A stretch of 64,000 nt of DNA from Bacteroidales bacterium. GTDB taxonomy: Bacteria; Bacteroidota; Bacteroidia; Bacteroidales; F082. The position numbers and the translations under genes are program-made. This document shows, piece after piece, positions 24,776-32,808 of the stretch (the stretch's first letter is position 1; each line of letters opens with the position of its first letter). The stretch spans positions 186,001-250,000 of the forward strand of contig JAKSMU010000002.1 of assembly GCA_024400455.1 (NCBI GenBank), given 5' to 3'. The notes under the pieces are model-generated. The model had not been told where the DNA came from. It saw only the letters and a list, made by a program, of their open reading frames with translations, and did not search any database.

Positions 24776-25960
24776 TTATTTCTTGACCACTAATTTAGCA
24801 GTTTTTCCATCAGCCTTCAGAAAATAAATTCCATTTTTCAATGACGAAACGTCAACCTTTCCTTTTGCGAAGATGTGTAATACTTCGTTTCCAAGAAGAT
24901 CGAAAACATGGATTTCAGAAGGTTCATCTAAACCAATGTAAATGAAATCGTTGGCAGGATTCGGATAAACATTCATAGCATCGAAAGCATTTTCTTTGAC
25001 ATCAGTCACATCGATTGTATTTGTGAAGAAACGGTAGATTTCGGTTTCGTAGTCCACATCGTAATTGCCACCGCTGTACCAAGCATGTTCTCCGTTGATG
25101 ACCTTCAAAAACGACACACGCGAATCGTTGTCGCCATTCAGATAACTGTACATTTCAAATGTGAGGCCGTCGTTTTGCGTATCAGGATATTGCTCGAAAA
25201 CCGGCGTTTCATCGCAGTTGTTGAAACTGCGCCACCATTCCGTAGTCTGTTCAGCGGGCAAACCGACCACAAATGGTCCCATGCCCATACGCTCGACCGT
25301 GCCGTTTTCATAATTGATATTCTCATCGGCAGTGCCAAAAACCTCAAGCACATTGACATTGCCTGCTGGAGTCAAATCCTTCATGTCGATACCCACCAGA
25401 CCGCTCACCGACGCAATGCCATTGATGCGCTCGCCATGCTCGATGGCCATGCGGTGACACATGAAACCGCCCAACGAAACGCCTACGAAGAAAACATTGT
25501 CAGCATCAATGTTATAGTTGCTTTCCATTTCATCGATAAGCGCATTGAGGAAACCTGAATCGTCGACGGTACCATTTAAGGTGAAGTCGTAACTTATCGG
25601 CATCCCGTAAATGGTGAAAGTCACCGTGATTGAGACACCGGCTGCCCAAGCATTGCCGAAATCGTAACTGCCGACCAAGGGCACGTCAATTGAATAATCC
25701 AAGGCTTCGGGATAAACCAGAATCCAGCCTTTTTCTTCCGCAATTTCATAGAAATGGCTTTGGTCGAAAACCTCCTGACAATCTTGACCCAAACCATGCA
25801 GACAAAACAAAAGCGGCGATGGTTTAGCGGCATCGTATATGGCAGGAACATATTCAAGATAGCGGCGCTCAACGCCATTCCAAGTTGTAGTTTTGATTTC
25901 CTGAGCGTTTAGCACGAAGGCTGAAAACGCAAAAATGATGGACAAAAATAACTTTTTCAT
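24776..25960 (-). CDS. Secreted PHB-depolymerase-type esterase with T9SS tail
   Basis: The protein has 394 residues from ATG 25960. The signal peptide ends VLNA with Gln20 at +1. It is an alpha/beta hydrolase of the polyhydroxybutyrate depolymerase/feruloyl-esterase group (LpqC-like): LHGLG at 54-58 supplies the oxyanion region, GVSLGG (160-165) holds the nucleophile Ser162, and NGEHAWYSGG near residue 300 holds the likely catalytic His. Residues ~325-394 are a T9SS type A tail (VYPNPANDF, VSSLKNGIYFLKA). It probably removes acyl or feruloyl groups from plant polysaccharides or similar polymers outside the cell; the substrate is inferred from the group only. Confidence 0.85.
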   Translation of the reverse strand: MKKLFLSIIFAFSAFVLNAQEIKTTTWNGVERRYLEYVPAIYDAAKPSPLLFCLHGLGQDCQEVFDQSHFYEIAEEKGWILVYPEALDYSIDVPLVGSYDFGNAWAAGVSITVTFTIYGMPISYDFTLNGTVDDSGFLNALIDEMESNYNIDADNVFFVGVSLGGFMCHRMAIEHGERINGIASVSGLVGIDMKDLTPAGNVNVLEVFGTADENINYENGTVERMGMGPFVVGLPAEQTTEWWRSFNNCDETPVFEQYPDTQNDGLTFEMYSYLNGDNDSRVSFLKVINGEHAWYSGGNYDVDYETEIYRFFTNTIDVTDVKENAFDAMNVYPNPANDFIYIGLDEPSEIHVFDLLGNEVLHIFAKGKVDVSSLKNGIYFLKADGKTAKLVVKK

Positions 25961-25977
25961 TGCTTGTAAATTTGATG

Positions 25978-25985
25978 CAAAATTA
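25978..25985 (-). promoter_or_regulatory. -7 promoter box (TAATTTTG) for the esterase
   Basis: Minus-strand TAnnTTTG element 18 bases before the ATG at 25960, in the 36-base gap after the helicase gene. It makes the esterase an independent unit and fixes its start. Confidence 0.65.
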
Positions 25986-25996
25986 GGAATCATTTT

Positions 25997-28537
25997 CTAT
26001 TCCTCATCATCTTGCGGCAAATTCTCGAAGAAATGTTCCTTTTCCAGTTCAGCCAGCACCATTTTGATTTCGCCGAAACTGAAATCATCGCCGAGAACAT
26101 CTTTAGCCACACCCAATGACTTGTCGCCCGTTGATTCGAAATAATCGACAATTTCGTCGTATTTTTCCTTGTCAACGAAATCTCTGGCCGAATATTCGCC
26201 GTCCTTGATGAAACGTGCAACATGACCTTCGATTGTGTTGACCACAAAACCGCGTTCCTTGGCAATTTCTTCCAAAGTCAAACCTTGCTCAAGCAATTGC
26301 CGTGTCAGTTCGTATGTGTCTGGTTTGGATTCCTTTTTAGGCTCTTCTGGTTCATCTTTAAGTTCATGCCTTCCAACGGACCGGAAACCTGAATATTTCA
26401 ACACAATATCAATGATTTCCGCGCCATACAATTTCACGCGCTTCGGTCCCATGCCTTCAATCTGTTTCAGTTCATGCAAGGTGACGGGCTTCGCTTGAGC
26501 GATGGCTTTCAGTGTCCGGATTGGCGCGACATTGGAAGCAAGGATGTCGTTTTTGTCGGCGTATGCCTCGCGCCATGCCGTAAGGGCCTTATACAAAGAA
26601 CTCTTGCCCATGACATCGTCCACAATGTTGACTTTTCCCGTTGCTTTCTTCTCGGCATCAAGAACTTTGTTCAATTTTGTTTCCTGATAAGCCTTCACGC
26701 TGAAACCATTCTTGCAAGCCTCCAAGCAACTGTCTTTCACGAAAAAATCTTCTTTCAGTTGTCCCAAAGCTTCCATAATCTGCTCATTCACAGCTTTGTT
26801 ATCGGTCTTGAAAGGCAACTCCAAAAGGCCTTTTGCAATGGCTTTCAAATGCTCACTGAAATAAACGACACCTTTTTTCAAACGATCCTGCAAAACTGGA
26901 TTTTGCTCGCATGAAGGAATTTCCGCGTGCAATTTTCTGATTTGTGCCTCGAATTTGAGCGAAACATCGCACAATTTCTCGTGAATTTGCGTCCTACGGT
27001 GCGACAAATCCTGAATCATTTTGCTTTCAAAAAGCGTGTCGTTGGTAATGATGACTTTATTCAGTTTGCCAAAATCCTGATAAAGACCCATGAAGTCGAT
27101 CAGATCGAGCATACACGACAACTCATATTCGTGGCGCAAACCATCGACTTTTTCCTGCGTCGGCTCCAATTCGGGCATCTTGTTCACGAAATTGTCGACG
27201 GAATAATCGCTGACCAAAGCATTGGAATAAATCTTGGTTTTCAAGACGAGACCTTCCAGTGAAGTGCAGCGGCTTAAGGCAACGTAAACCTGACCATGGG
27301 CAAAGGCCTGACCGGCATCCACAATGAGTTTGTCGAAAGTCAAGCCTTGGCTTTTGTGAATCGTGATGGCCCAAGCCAAACGCAAAGGAATCTGCTCGAA
27401 ACTGCCGATTTCATTTTCCTCGATTTCGTTGTTTTCGGGATTGATGTTGTACTCGAAATTCTGCCATTTCACGCGCGAAACCGTAATGTGTTCCGAGCCG
27501 CTTTTCACGCAAAGTGTCTTTTCTTTTTCGTCATAACTGACTAAGGTTCCGATTTTTCCGTTGAAATAAGTCTTTTCGGGATTCGGGTCGTTTTTCACAA
27601 ACATCACCTGTGCCCCGATTTTCAGTTCCAAATCTTCTTTGGTCGGATAGGTGTTTTCGGGAAATTGCCCTTTCACTTCCGCCGTGAAATGCAAGGTTTT
27701 CTCTTTCAGCGCCGCTAGTTTTGTATCGTTGATTTCATCGGCCTGATAATTGTGTGTGGTCAAAGTGATGTAGCCTTCATCGTCCTTTGGATTGAAATTC
27801 GGCTTGAAACGCGCGTTCAAGACATTCAAGCAATCGGCATCCAATTTATTGTTTCTCACTTTGTTAAGAATCGAAATGAAATCCATGTCGTGCTGACGGT
27901 AAATATGTTCCAATTCCACGCAAATGTAAGAAGTCTTTTGCAGGACATGGCTGCCGAAAAAATACACCGTATTATAATAAGGTGCAAGAATCTCCCACTC
28001 TTCCTGTTTGGCCACGGGCGCCAACTGATGCACATCGCCAATCATGAGCAGCTGCACGCCGCCGAATGGCTTTTGCGAATGGCGCGCACGGCGCAAAACC
28101 GAATCGATGGCATCTAAGACATCGGCACGCACCATACTGATTTCATCGATGACCAACAGTTCCAGGCTACGCATCAATTTGAGTTTGTTTTTTCTAATCT
28201 TCTGAAATTGAGCCGCTAGTGATTTCGGATTGGCAATATTTTCATTTTGCACGTCTTCAGGAAGTTGCGGACCGAAAGGCAACTGGAAAAATGAATGAAT
28301 GGTCTGTCCGCCCGCATTGATGGCGGCAACACCCGTCGGAGCCACGACGACCATGCGCTTGGCTTTCTTTAATTGAAGATTACGCAAGAAAGTCGTTTTG
28401 CCCGTGCCCGCTTTACCTGTGAGGAAAATATGCGAATCGGTGTATTGGACTAATTCTTCAACAAAGTCAAGTTTCTTGTTTACAAAGGTTTGCGATGCCA
28501 TGGATTGTGCCGTTTTGGAGATGCTAAAGTAATTCAT
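25997..28537 (-). CDS. PIF1/RecD-like helicase with HRDC-like and HTH domains
   Basis: The protein has 846 residues from 28537, or 834 from the second Met at 28501 (MASQTFVNKKLDF), which is also plausible. The N-terminal half is a superfamily 1B helicase: GKAGTGKT (41-48), VVVAPTGVAAINAGGQTIHSF, LLVIDEISMV, and later TIHKSQGLTFDKLIVD with YVALSRCTSLEGL. The last ~200 residues add an HRDC-like segment (LHELKQIEGMGPKRVKLYGAEI) and an HTH_40-type segment (GLTLEEIAKERGFVVNTIEGH). Such proteins are standard in Bacteroidota and are expected to unwind DNA at forks, recombination sites or G-quadruplexes. The upstream gene on the same strand may share its transcript. Confidence 0.88.
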   Translation of the reverse strand: MNYFSISKTAQSMASQTFVNKKLDFVEELVQYTDSHIFLTGKAGTGKTTFLRNLQLKKAKRMVVVAPTGVAAINAGGQTIHSFFQLPFGPQLPEDVQNENIANPKSLAAQFQKIRKNKLKLMRSLELLVIDEISMVRADVLDAIDSVLRRARHSQKPFGGVQLLMIGDVHQLAPVAKQEEWEILAPYYNTVYFFGSHVLQKTSYICVELEHIYRQHDMDFISILNKVRNNKLDADCLNVLNARFKPNFNPKDDEGYITLTTHNYQADEINDTKLAALKEKTLHFTAEVKGQFPENTYPTKEDLELKIGAQVMFVKNDPNPEKTYFNGKIGTLVSYDEKEKTLCVKSGSEHITVSRVKWQNFEYNINPENNEIEENEIGSFEQIPLRLAWAITIHKSQGLTFDKLIVDAGQAFAHGQVYVALSRCTSLEGLVLKTKIYSNALVSDYSVDNFVNKMPELEPTQEKVDGLRHEYELSCMLDLIDFMGLYQDFGKLNKVIITNDTLFESKMIQDLSHRRTQIHEKLCDVSLKFEAQIRKLHAEIPSCEQNPVLQDRLKKGVVYFSEHLKAIAKGLLELPFKTDNKAVNEQIMEALGQLKEDFFVKDSCLEACKNGFSVKAYQETKLNKVLDAEKKATGKVNIVDDVMGKSSLYKALTAWREAYADKNDILASNVAPIRTLKAIAQAKPVTLHELKQIEGMGPKRVKLYGAEIIDIVLKYSGFRSVGRHELKDEPEEPKKESKPDTYELTRQLLEQGLTLEEIAKERGFVVNTIEGHVARFIKDGEYSARDFVDKEKYDEIVDYFESTGDKSLGVAKDVLGDDFSFGEIKMVLAELEKEHFFENLPQDDEE

Positions 28538-28586
28538 TTTGTCGGGATTTTGGGATTATTTGAAAAAAATGATGCTGATATTCGGA

Positions 28587-29165
28587 TTAATTGTATTTTT
28601 GCATTGTCAAGTCAGACGGAAGAGTAGAAAGGCCTGCTGCCGTGTTGCCTTCGGGAAACAGTATGAGGAATTGGCCGCCCTCGCGTTGAGCTTGCTTTTC
28701 CAATTGTGCAAGATTCCTTTCATTTGCATATCTCCATCCTACAATCTCCACATAATTTTTCGTTTCTGAAACTTCTATTACCACAACACTACTGTTGACC
28801 GAACTTTTTATTGCCACCCAATAATTCGGTTTGGTAACAGGTCTGTTTTTGCCATATTTGTCAGGTGAATACAAAGCATTTCCGATGATGTTTCTGCTAT
28901 CTTCGGGCGACAAATCAGGATGACGAATTGCGTTTTTTGCAAATACGCCTCTCTTCAAAAGAGTTCTTTTTCCATTTATTCCAATAGCTTCAGATAACCC
29001 TTTTGATGGAGTGGGCAACAAGACACTTCTTTCAAAACATTTGAAATCTTCATCTGTTATTTCGCTTACACTTTCAATCCGAACAGCAATTTCCGATTGC
29101 CGCAAACTGTCTTTCCATTCTTGCGGAATTTCGTCTAACTTTGTGGGGATAATTTCGTTTTGCAT
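28587..29165 (-). CDS. Hypothetical protein, possible BECR-fold (MuF/PBECR-like) nuclease
   Basis: The 192-residue protein has no signal peptide. Residues ~70-170 (KRGVFAKNAIRHPDLSPED, NIIGNALYSPDKYG, NYWVAIKSSVNSSVVVIEV, VEIVGWRY) have the length and motif order of the barnase-EndoU-ColicinE5/D-RelE-like domains found at the C-terminus of phage MuF proteins or as free toxins. I recognise the pattern, not a specific family, and cannot name catalytic residues with confidence. No antitoxin-sized gene is adjacent. A striking palindromic repeat array lies immediately upstream of its promoter region, so expression is probably tightly controlled. The helicase gene follows 49 bases downstream. Confidence 0.4.
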   Translation of the reverse strand: MQNEIIPTKLDEIPQEWKDSLRQSEIAVRIESVSEITDEDFKCFERSVLLPTPSKGLSEAIGINGKRTLLKRGVFAKNAIRHPDLSPEDSRNIIGNALYSPDKYGKNRPVTKPNYWVAIKSSVNSSVVVIEVSETKNYVEIVGWRYANERNLAQLEKQAQREGGQFLILFPEGNTAAGLSTLPSDLTMQKYN

Positions 29166-29219
29166 ATTAAGTTGAATTTTTCCAGCCGCAAAGAAACATC
29201 ATCCCGCTCAAACTATCCC

Positions 29220-29270
29220 GACGACAAACGTTTGTAGTCGACTGTAAACATTTGTTGTCGTTTGCTGTCG
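29220..29270. promoter_or_regulatory. Palindromic operator array (two 20-bp palindromes plus half-site)
   Basis: GACGACAAACGTTTGTAGTC (29220-29239) is a palindrome with one mismatched pair. A diverged copy GACTGTAAACATTTGTTGTC (29240-29259) abuts it, and TTTGCTGTCG (29261-29270) repeats the right arm a third time. Right arms recur at 29231, 29251 and 29261. The array lies about 25 bases upstream of a minus-strand TTTCTTTG box (~29189-29196) that would serve the BECR-like gene, so it overlaps the -33 region. The ACAAA-N-TTTGT core resembles BlaI/MecI/CopY-type operators; that identity is inferred. Confidence 0.65.
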
Positions 29271-29349
29271 GATATATTATTGTAGATCAAATCAATGCAT
29301 AATTATCGGTAATTTGCATTGAGAGATAACCATTTTCATGGAATTTACG

Positions 29350-29357
29350 TATTTTTG
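29350..29357 (+). promoter_or_regulatory. -7 promoter box (TATTTTTG) for map
   Basis: TAnnTTTG element 21 bases before the ATG at 29378, leader ~13 bases. Confidence 0.7.
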
Positions 29358-29377
29358 CACCCTAAAACGATAGCATT

Positions 29378-30232
29378 ATGTTTACAAGGCGTAAAAGATG
29401 GCGCGTTCCAGCCGGAGAGGAACCTACAGCATTGGATAGAAAAGTGATGGCTTTTGAAAACCGTGGTGCCTTGGTGCCTAAACGCACACTCATCCGCACT
29501 CCCGAAGAGATTGAAGGCATCCGCCGCAGCGGTGTCATCAATACGGCTATCCTCGATTTGGTCGGGGAAAAGATCCATGCAGGCATGAGCACTTTGGAAA
29601 TCGATGAAATCGTTCACAATTACACGATTGAACACAACGCCATTCCTGCCACCTTGGGCTACGAAGGCTTCCCGAAAAGCGTCTGCACTTCTATCAATGA
29701 AGTGGTTTGCCATGGTATTCCGTCTGCAAAGGAAATCCTAAAGGAAGGCGACATTATCAACGTGGACTGCACGACCATTCTGGACGGTTATTATGCCGAC
29801 GCTTCGCGCATGTTTATCATCGGCAAGACCACGCCGCAAAAAGAAAAACTGGTGCAGGTTGCCAAGGAATGTCTCGAAATTGGCATGGAAGCTGCCAAGC
29901 CTTTCGGTTTTGTCGGCGACATCGGCTATGCCATTGAAAAACATGCACATAAGAACGGCTTTAGCGTGGTACGTGACCTTTGCGGCCATGGCGTGGGACT
30001 GAAATTCCATGAAGACCCAGAAGTACTGCATTACGGCAAAAAAGGCACGGGCATGTTGCTAGTTCCGGGTATGGTTTTCACTATCGAACCAATGATTAAT
30101 ATGGGCACATGGAAAGTGTTCATCGACAGTAACGACGGCTGGACGGTTGTCACCGAAGACGAACTGCCTTCAGCCCAATGGGAACACACTTTCGTGATGA
30201 CCGAAACAGGATTGGAAATCCTGACGCATTGA
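29378..30232 (+). CDS. map: Type I methionine aminopeptidase
   Basis: The 284-residue enzyme removes the initiator Met from new proteins. Metal ligands are visible in NVDCTTILDGYYADASRMF (two Asp), CGHGVG (His), FTIEPM (Glu) and QWEHTF (Glu). Substrate-site motifs GYEGFPKSVCTSINEVVCHGI are intact. Compared with the ~264-residue E. coli enzyme it has a ~25-residue basic N-terminal extension (MFTRRKRWRVPAGEEP), which the promoter position supports as translated. It is transcribed alone and meets the next gene tail to tail with no gap: map stop at 30230-30232, the convergent gene's stop at 30233. Confidence 0.96.
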   Translation: MFTRRKRWRVPAGEEPTALDRKVMAFENRGALVPKRTLIRTPEEIEGIRRSGVINTAILDLVGEKIHAGMSTLEIDEIVHNYTIEHNAIPATLGYEGFPKSVCTSINEVVCHGIPSAKEILKEGDIINVDCTTILDGYYADASRMFIIGKTTPQKEKLVQVAKECLEIGMEAAKPFGFVGDIGYAIEKHAHKNGFSVVRDLCGHGVGLKFHEDPEVLHYGKKGTGMLLVPGMVFTIEPMINMGTWKVFIDSNDGWTVVTEDELPSAQWEHTFVMTETGLEILTH

Positions 30233-31534
30233 TTATTTCACAATCAGTTTCAAAGTTTCAGTCTGGCGGTTTTCGTTAGAAATCTGCAAGACATAGAACC
30301 CTTTTGCCAAGTGGCTGATGTCCATCTGATGCAACTGGTTTCCTCTTGAAAAGCCAACCGATTGACGCTCAACTAATTGACCTTGAATGTTATAAATATC
30401 GAAATTCACCGTGCCATCAAAACGGTTGAAGAAACAGATGTTGAAGGCATCCGATGCTGGATTTGGCGCAATGGAAGCATTGTATTCAGGCGTCAATACG
30501 TTTTCATTGACATCTAATTTTGCCGTTACAGCCAGTTTCATCGTTACGGGCAGGTGGTCGGAGCAATCGAAAATGGCTTCAATCACGTCTCGAGGCGCAG
30601 AATTGTTCGTACCTTGGTTAATAGACTGGTTGAAATGCCTTCCATCATTGCCAACGGCCTTGTAGGAGTCGCGCACATAGCGGATGTTGTGGTAGCCAAA
30701 AGCAATTTCGTCGGCCATGAGAATGAAGTCGAAGCGGTCGTCCATGCCGCCCGTTGAGCGGCAATCGTTGTCAATCCAACTGGCCGTGGCTTGGGTGTGA
30801 TATTGCGCATAATTGGCATTTTCGTTCCACGGACCGACACCTGAACTTCCTACCGGGTCAAAAAAACAAATATCGGAATGGCTGTATGTACTCGTCAAAA
30901 GCTGATAGCCAGACTCAGAAGATGAATACATGTTGAAATCACCCATAATCAGCACATTATCACTCGGATAATGCTGGTAGATGTAATCCATGACGGTCTG
31001 CAGTTGCGCTCTTCTTGAACTTTCGTAATTCATGCCAGCCTTGAGGTGAACCACGACACAAACCAGTTTTATGGTATCGCCAGCCGCTAGACTTGCTGTC
31101 TTGCAATAAAGTTCGTATACATCTGAATCACGGGGATCGGTGCGTAAAGCGACTCTTTTTTTCAATCCAAATTTGTTGGAATTGTAGAAAATGTGATTGA
31201 TGATGTTGCTACCGGCATAATTGAGTCGATTATCCACTTGCCAATAATTTACGCCATTGGTGTTGAGGTTGTGCCGCAAAAAATCGTTACAAATGGCATC
31301 GGAAGCGCCAAACTCGTTGACGGTGAAAATATCGGGTTTCACATATTTCAATATTGTACGGATGTCTTCATCTTTCTGCTGCGTGTTGTTGTTGGTTTCG
31401 AAACAGCTTGCCCAGCCGCTGTTGTAATTGCCATATTCGAGAAGGTTATATTGCATGACGGTTATGGTGTCTTGCGCAAAAATCGTGTATGAAACAAAAA
31501 AAGCAACAATAAAAAATATGGTTTTTCTTAACAT
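30233..31534 (-). CDS. Secreted endonuclease/exonuclease/phosphatase family protein with T9SS tail
   Basis: The protein has 433 residues from ATG 31534. The signal peptide ends SYTIFA with Gln at +1. Residues ~25-340 carry the EEP fold: VMQYNLLEYG, TVNEFG (metal Glu), VVVHLKAG, LIMGDFNMYS (Asp/Asn) and SDHLPVTM (catalytic Asp-His). Members hydrolyse phosphodiesters in nucleic acids, sphingomyelin or inositol phosphates; the length and metal motifs fit an extracellular nuclease, but this is not settled. Residues ~360-433 are a T9SS type A tail (IAPNPASD, DISHLAKGFYVLQI). Extracellular DNA or RNA scavenging is a reasonable guess. Confidence 0.85.
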   Translation of the reverse strand: MLRKTIFFIVAFFVSYTIFAQDTITVMQYNLLEYGNYNSGWASCFETNNNTQQKDEDIRTILKYVKPDIFTVNEFGASDAICNDFLRHNLNTNGVNYWQVDNRLNYAGSNIINHIFYNSNKFGLKKRVALRTDPRDSDVYELYCKTASLAAGDTIKLVCVVVHLKAGMNYESSRRAQLQTVMDYIYQHYPSDNVLIMGDFNMYSSSESGYQLLTSTYSHSDICFFDPVGSSGVGPWNENANYAQYHTQATASWIDNDCRSTGGMDDRFDFILMADEIAFGYHNIRYVRDSYKAVGNDGRHFNQSINQGTNNSAPRDVIEAIFDCSDHLPVTMKLAVTAKLDVNENVLTPEYNASIAPNPASDAFNICFFNRFDGTVNFDIYNIQGQLVERQSVGFSRGNQLHQMDISHLAKGFYVLQISNENRQTETLKLIVK

Positions 31535-31552
31535 GCTAATCGTATTTGAGTG

Positions 31553-31560
31553 CAAAGTTA
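31553..31560 (-). promoter_or_regulatory. -7 promoter box (TAACTTTG) for the EEP protein
   Basis: Minus-strand TAnnTTTG element 19 bases before ATG 31534; supports that start. Confidence 0.65.
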
Positions 31561-31620
31561 GTCAAAAGTCACAAATTCAAGTCTTATTTGAAGTTTTTTG
31601 GCGCGATATTTGAAAAAACC

Positions 31621-31628
31621 TATCTTTG
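31621..31628 (+). promoter_or_regulatory. -7 promoter box (TATCTTTG) for the lipoprotein pair
   Basis: TAnnTTTG element 16 bases before ATG 31644, leader ~9 bases. Confidence 0.65.
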
Positions 31629-31643
31629 CAAAGTTTTTACATC

Positions 31644-32138
31644 ATGAAAAGAAACATAGTTATATCACAAATTGCTGCAATTCTTGTTTTGCTGTTTTTT
31701 TCTGCTTGTCGTAAGGATCCAGTCAATGATGCTCCTGTAGTTGGACATTGGGGTTGCGAGCAGTATGTCAGTTGCCGGGTTGTTGATTCGCTTGGCACTG
31801 AGAGATGGGACACAATTCCTTATGAAGTCGGTTGCGACAAAGGAATTGAAGTGTTTTTCAATGAAGATTGGTCTGGAAAGTTGTGGTTAAATGAAAGTCC
31901 TGCGCTAATCAAGAAATTCAATTGCAGCTATTCGTACGATGCTGAGCAAAGGCAAGTAATTGTGGAGGCTCCGGGCATGCTTTATGCTATTTATCATACC
32001 ATTTTGTCTCTCAACGAAAACCGAGCGGTGTTTGACATTGAGCAAATTACTGATTCAACAATAGTTGCTTCGTGGACAAATTATGTTTCGGAAGATACAC
32101 CTTTCTTTGAAAGATTTTTCCTGAAAAGAATTGATTAA
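31644..32138 (+). CDS. Lipocalin-like lipoprotein
   Basis: The protein has 164 residues from ATG 31644, fixed by the promoter just upstream. The signal ends LLFFSACRKDP, a lipoprotein cleavage site. The mature part starts VVGHWGCEQYVSCRVVD and runs through beta strands with NEDWSGKLWLNESP and NRAVFDIEQITDSTIVASW, the pattern of the small lipocalin-like domains common in Bacteroidota lipoproteins (a W-containing first strand and a late DSTIVASW strand). Ligand and role are unknown. It is followed after 19 bases by a gene for a related lipoprotein and the two are probably co-transcribed. Confidence 0.65.
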   Translation: MKRNIVISQIAAILVLLFFSACRKDPVNDAPVVGHWGCEQYVSCRVVDSLGTERWDTIPYEVGCDKGIEVFFNEDWSGKLWLNESPALIKKFNCSYSYDAEQRQVIVEAPGMLYAIYHTILSLNENRAVFDIEQITDSTIVASWTNYVSEDTPFFERFFLKRID

Positions 32139-32157
32139 CAAATAAATAAATAAAAAA

Positions 32158-32739
32158 ATGAAGAAAATAAGTTTAATGACACTTTGCTTTGCATTAGCAA
32201 TGCTTTTTGTTTCATGCAAACCAGACAAGGATGAAAAAGACAAAATGTTTATCGGCACTTGGGGTGTTGACAAAATCGAATACTACAACATCGATTATGC
32301 AGGCAATCCTATTGAAGCTTCAATGGAAACCTACGACATGACGCCTGGCGATCCTCAAAGTGGTATCGATTTGGTTTTCAGAGCTGATAAAACCGGTGAA
32401 ATGCGTGATAGAAGCCAAGACACGATTTATACCGATTGGAATTCAGAGACACAACAGTATGAAACTATTCTTGTCAGACCTGACACGACTTTGGTCACAA
32501 CTTTCACTTATCATTTTGACGAAGAAAGCTCCATTCTTTATCTGAATATGTCGTATGCACGCACATTCAGTATGGGCATTCAGGAACTTACTGACAATTC
32601 ATTCATTTACACCAACGAATATGATGTTGACTATGTAGAAAGAGCTTATATGAAACGCCTTACCGATGCCAAAGCATCATCGGAAAAACAAACCGTTAGA
32701 CGTCCTAATAAGCCTGGTTCTTTCCTTGGAGAAAGATAA
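32158..32739 (+). CDS. Lipocalin-like lipoprotein, second of a pair
   Basis: The 193-residue protein begins with a lipoprotein signal (LAMLFVSCKPD). As in the preceding gene, the mature part opens with FIGTWGVDKIEYYN and continues with FRADKTGEMRD, LVTTFTYHFDEESSILYLNM and IQELTDNSFIYT, so the two are probably diverged duplicates. The C-terminus adds a basic, low-complexity tail (KQTVRRPNKPGSFLGER). Function is unknown; an envelope location is predicted. A perfect hairpin terminator follows. Confidence 0.65.
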   Translation: MKKISLMTLCFALAMLFVSCKPDKDEKDKMFIGTWGVDKIEYYNIDYAGNPIEASMETYDMTPGDPQSGIDLVFRADKTGEMRDRSQDTIYTDWNSETQQYETILVRPDTTLVTTFTYHFDEESSILYLNMSYARTFSMGIQELTDNSFIYTNEYDVDYVERAYMKRLTDAKASSEKQTVRRPNKPGSFLGER

Positions 32740-32761
32740 ACAATTGAAATACAATATAATG

Positions 32762-32790
32762 AAAGCGGAACGCAGCGTTCCGCTTTTTTA
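32762..32790 (+). terminator. Terminator after the lipoprotein pair
   Basis: AAAGCGGAACG (32762-32772) and CGTTCCGCTTT (32776-32786) form a perfect 11-bp stem with a three-base loop, followed by T. It also faces the convergent methyltransferase gene. Confidence 0.85.
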
Positions 32791-32808
32791 GTTTATAAAC
32801 CAAACTAA

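Noticed and set aside
28539..28769. Plus-strand frame with a TATTTTTG box at 28593
   Set aside because: It is antisense to the end of the BECR-like gene; a chance match to the -7 motif with no good protein.
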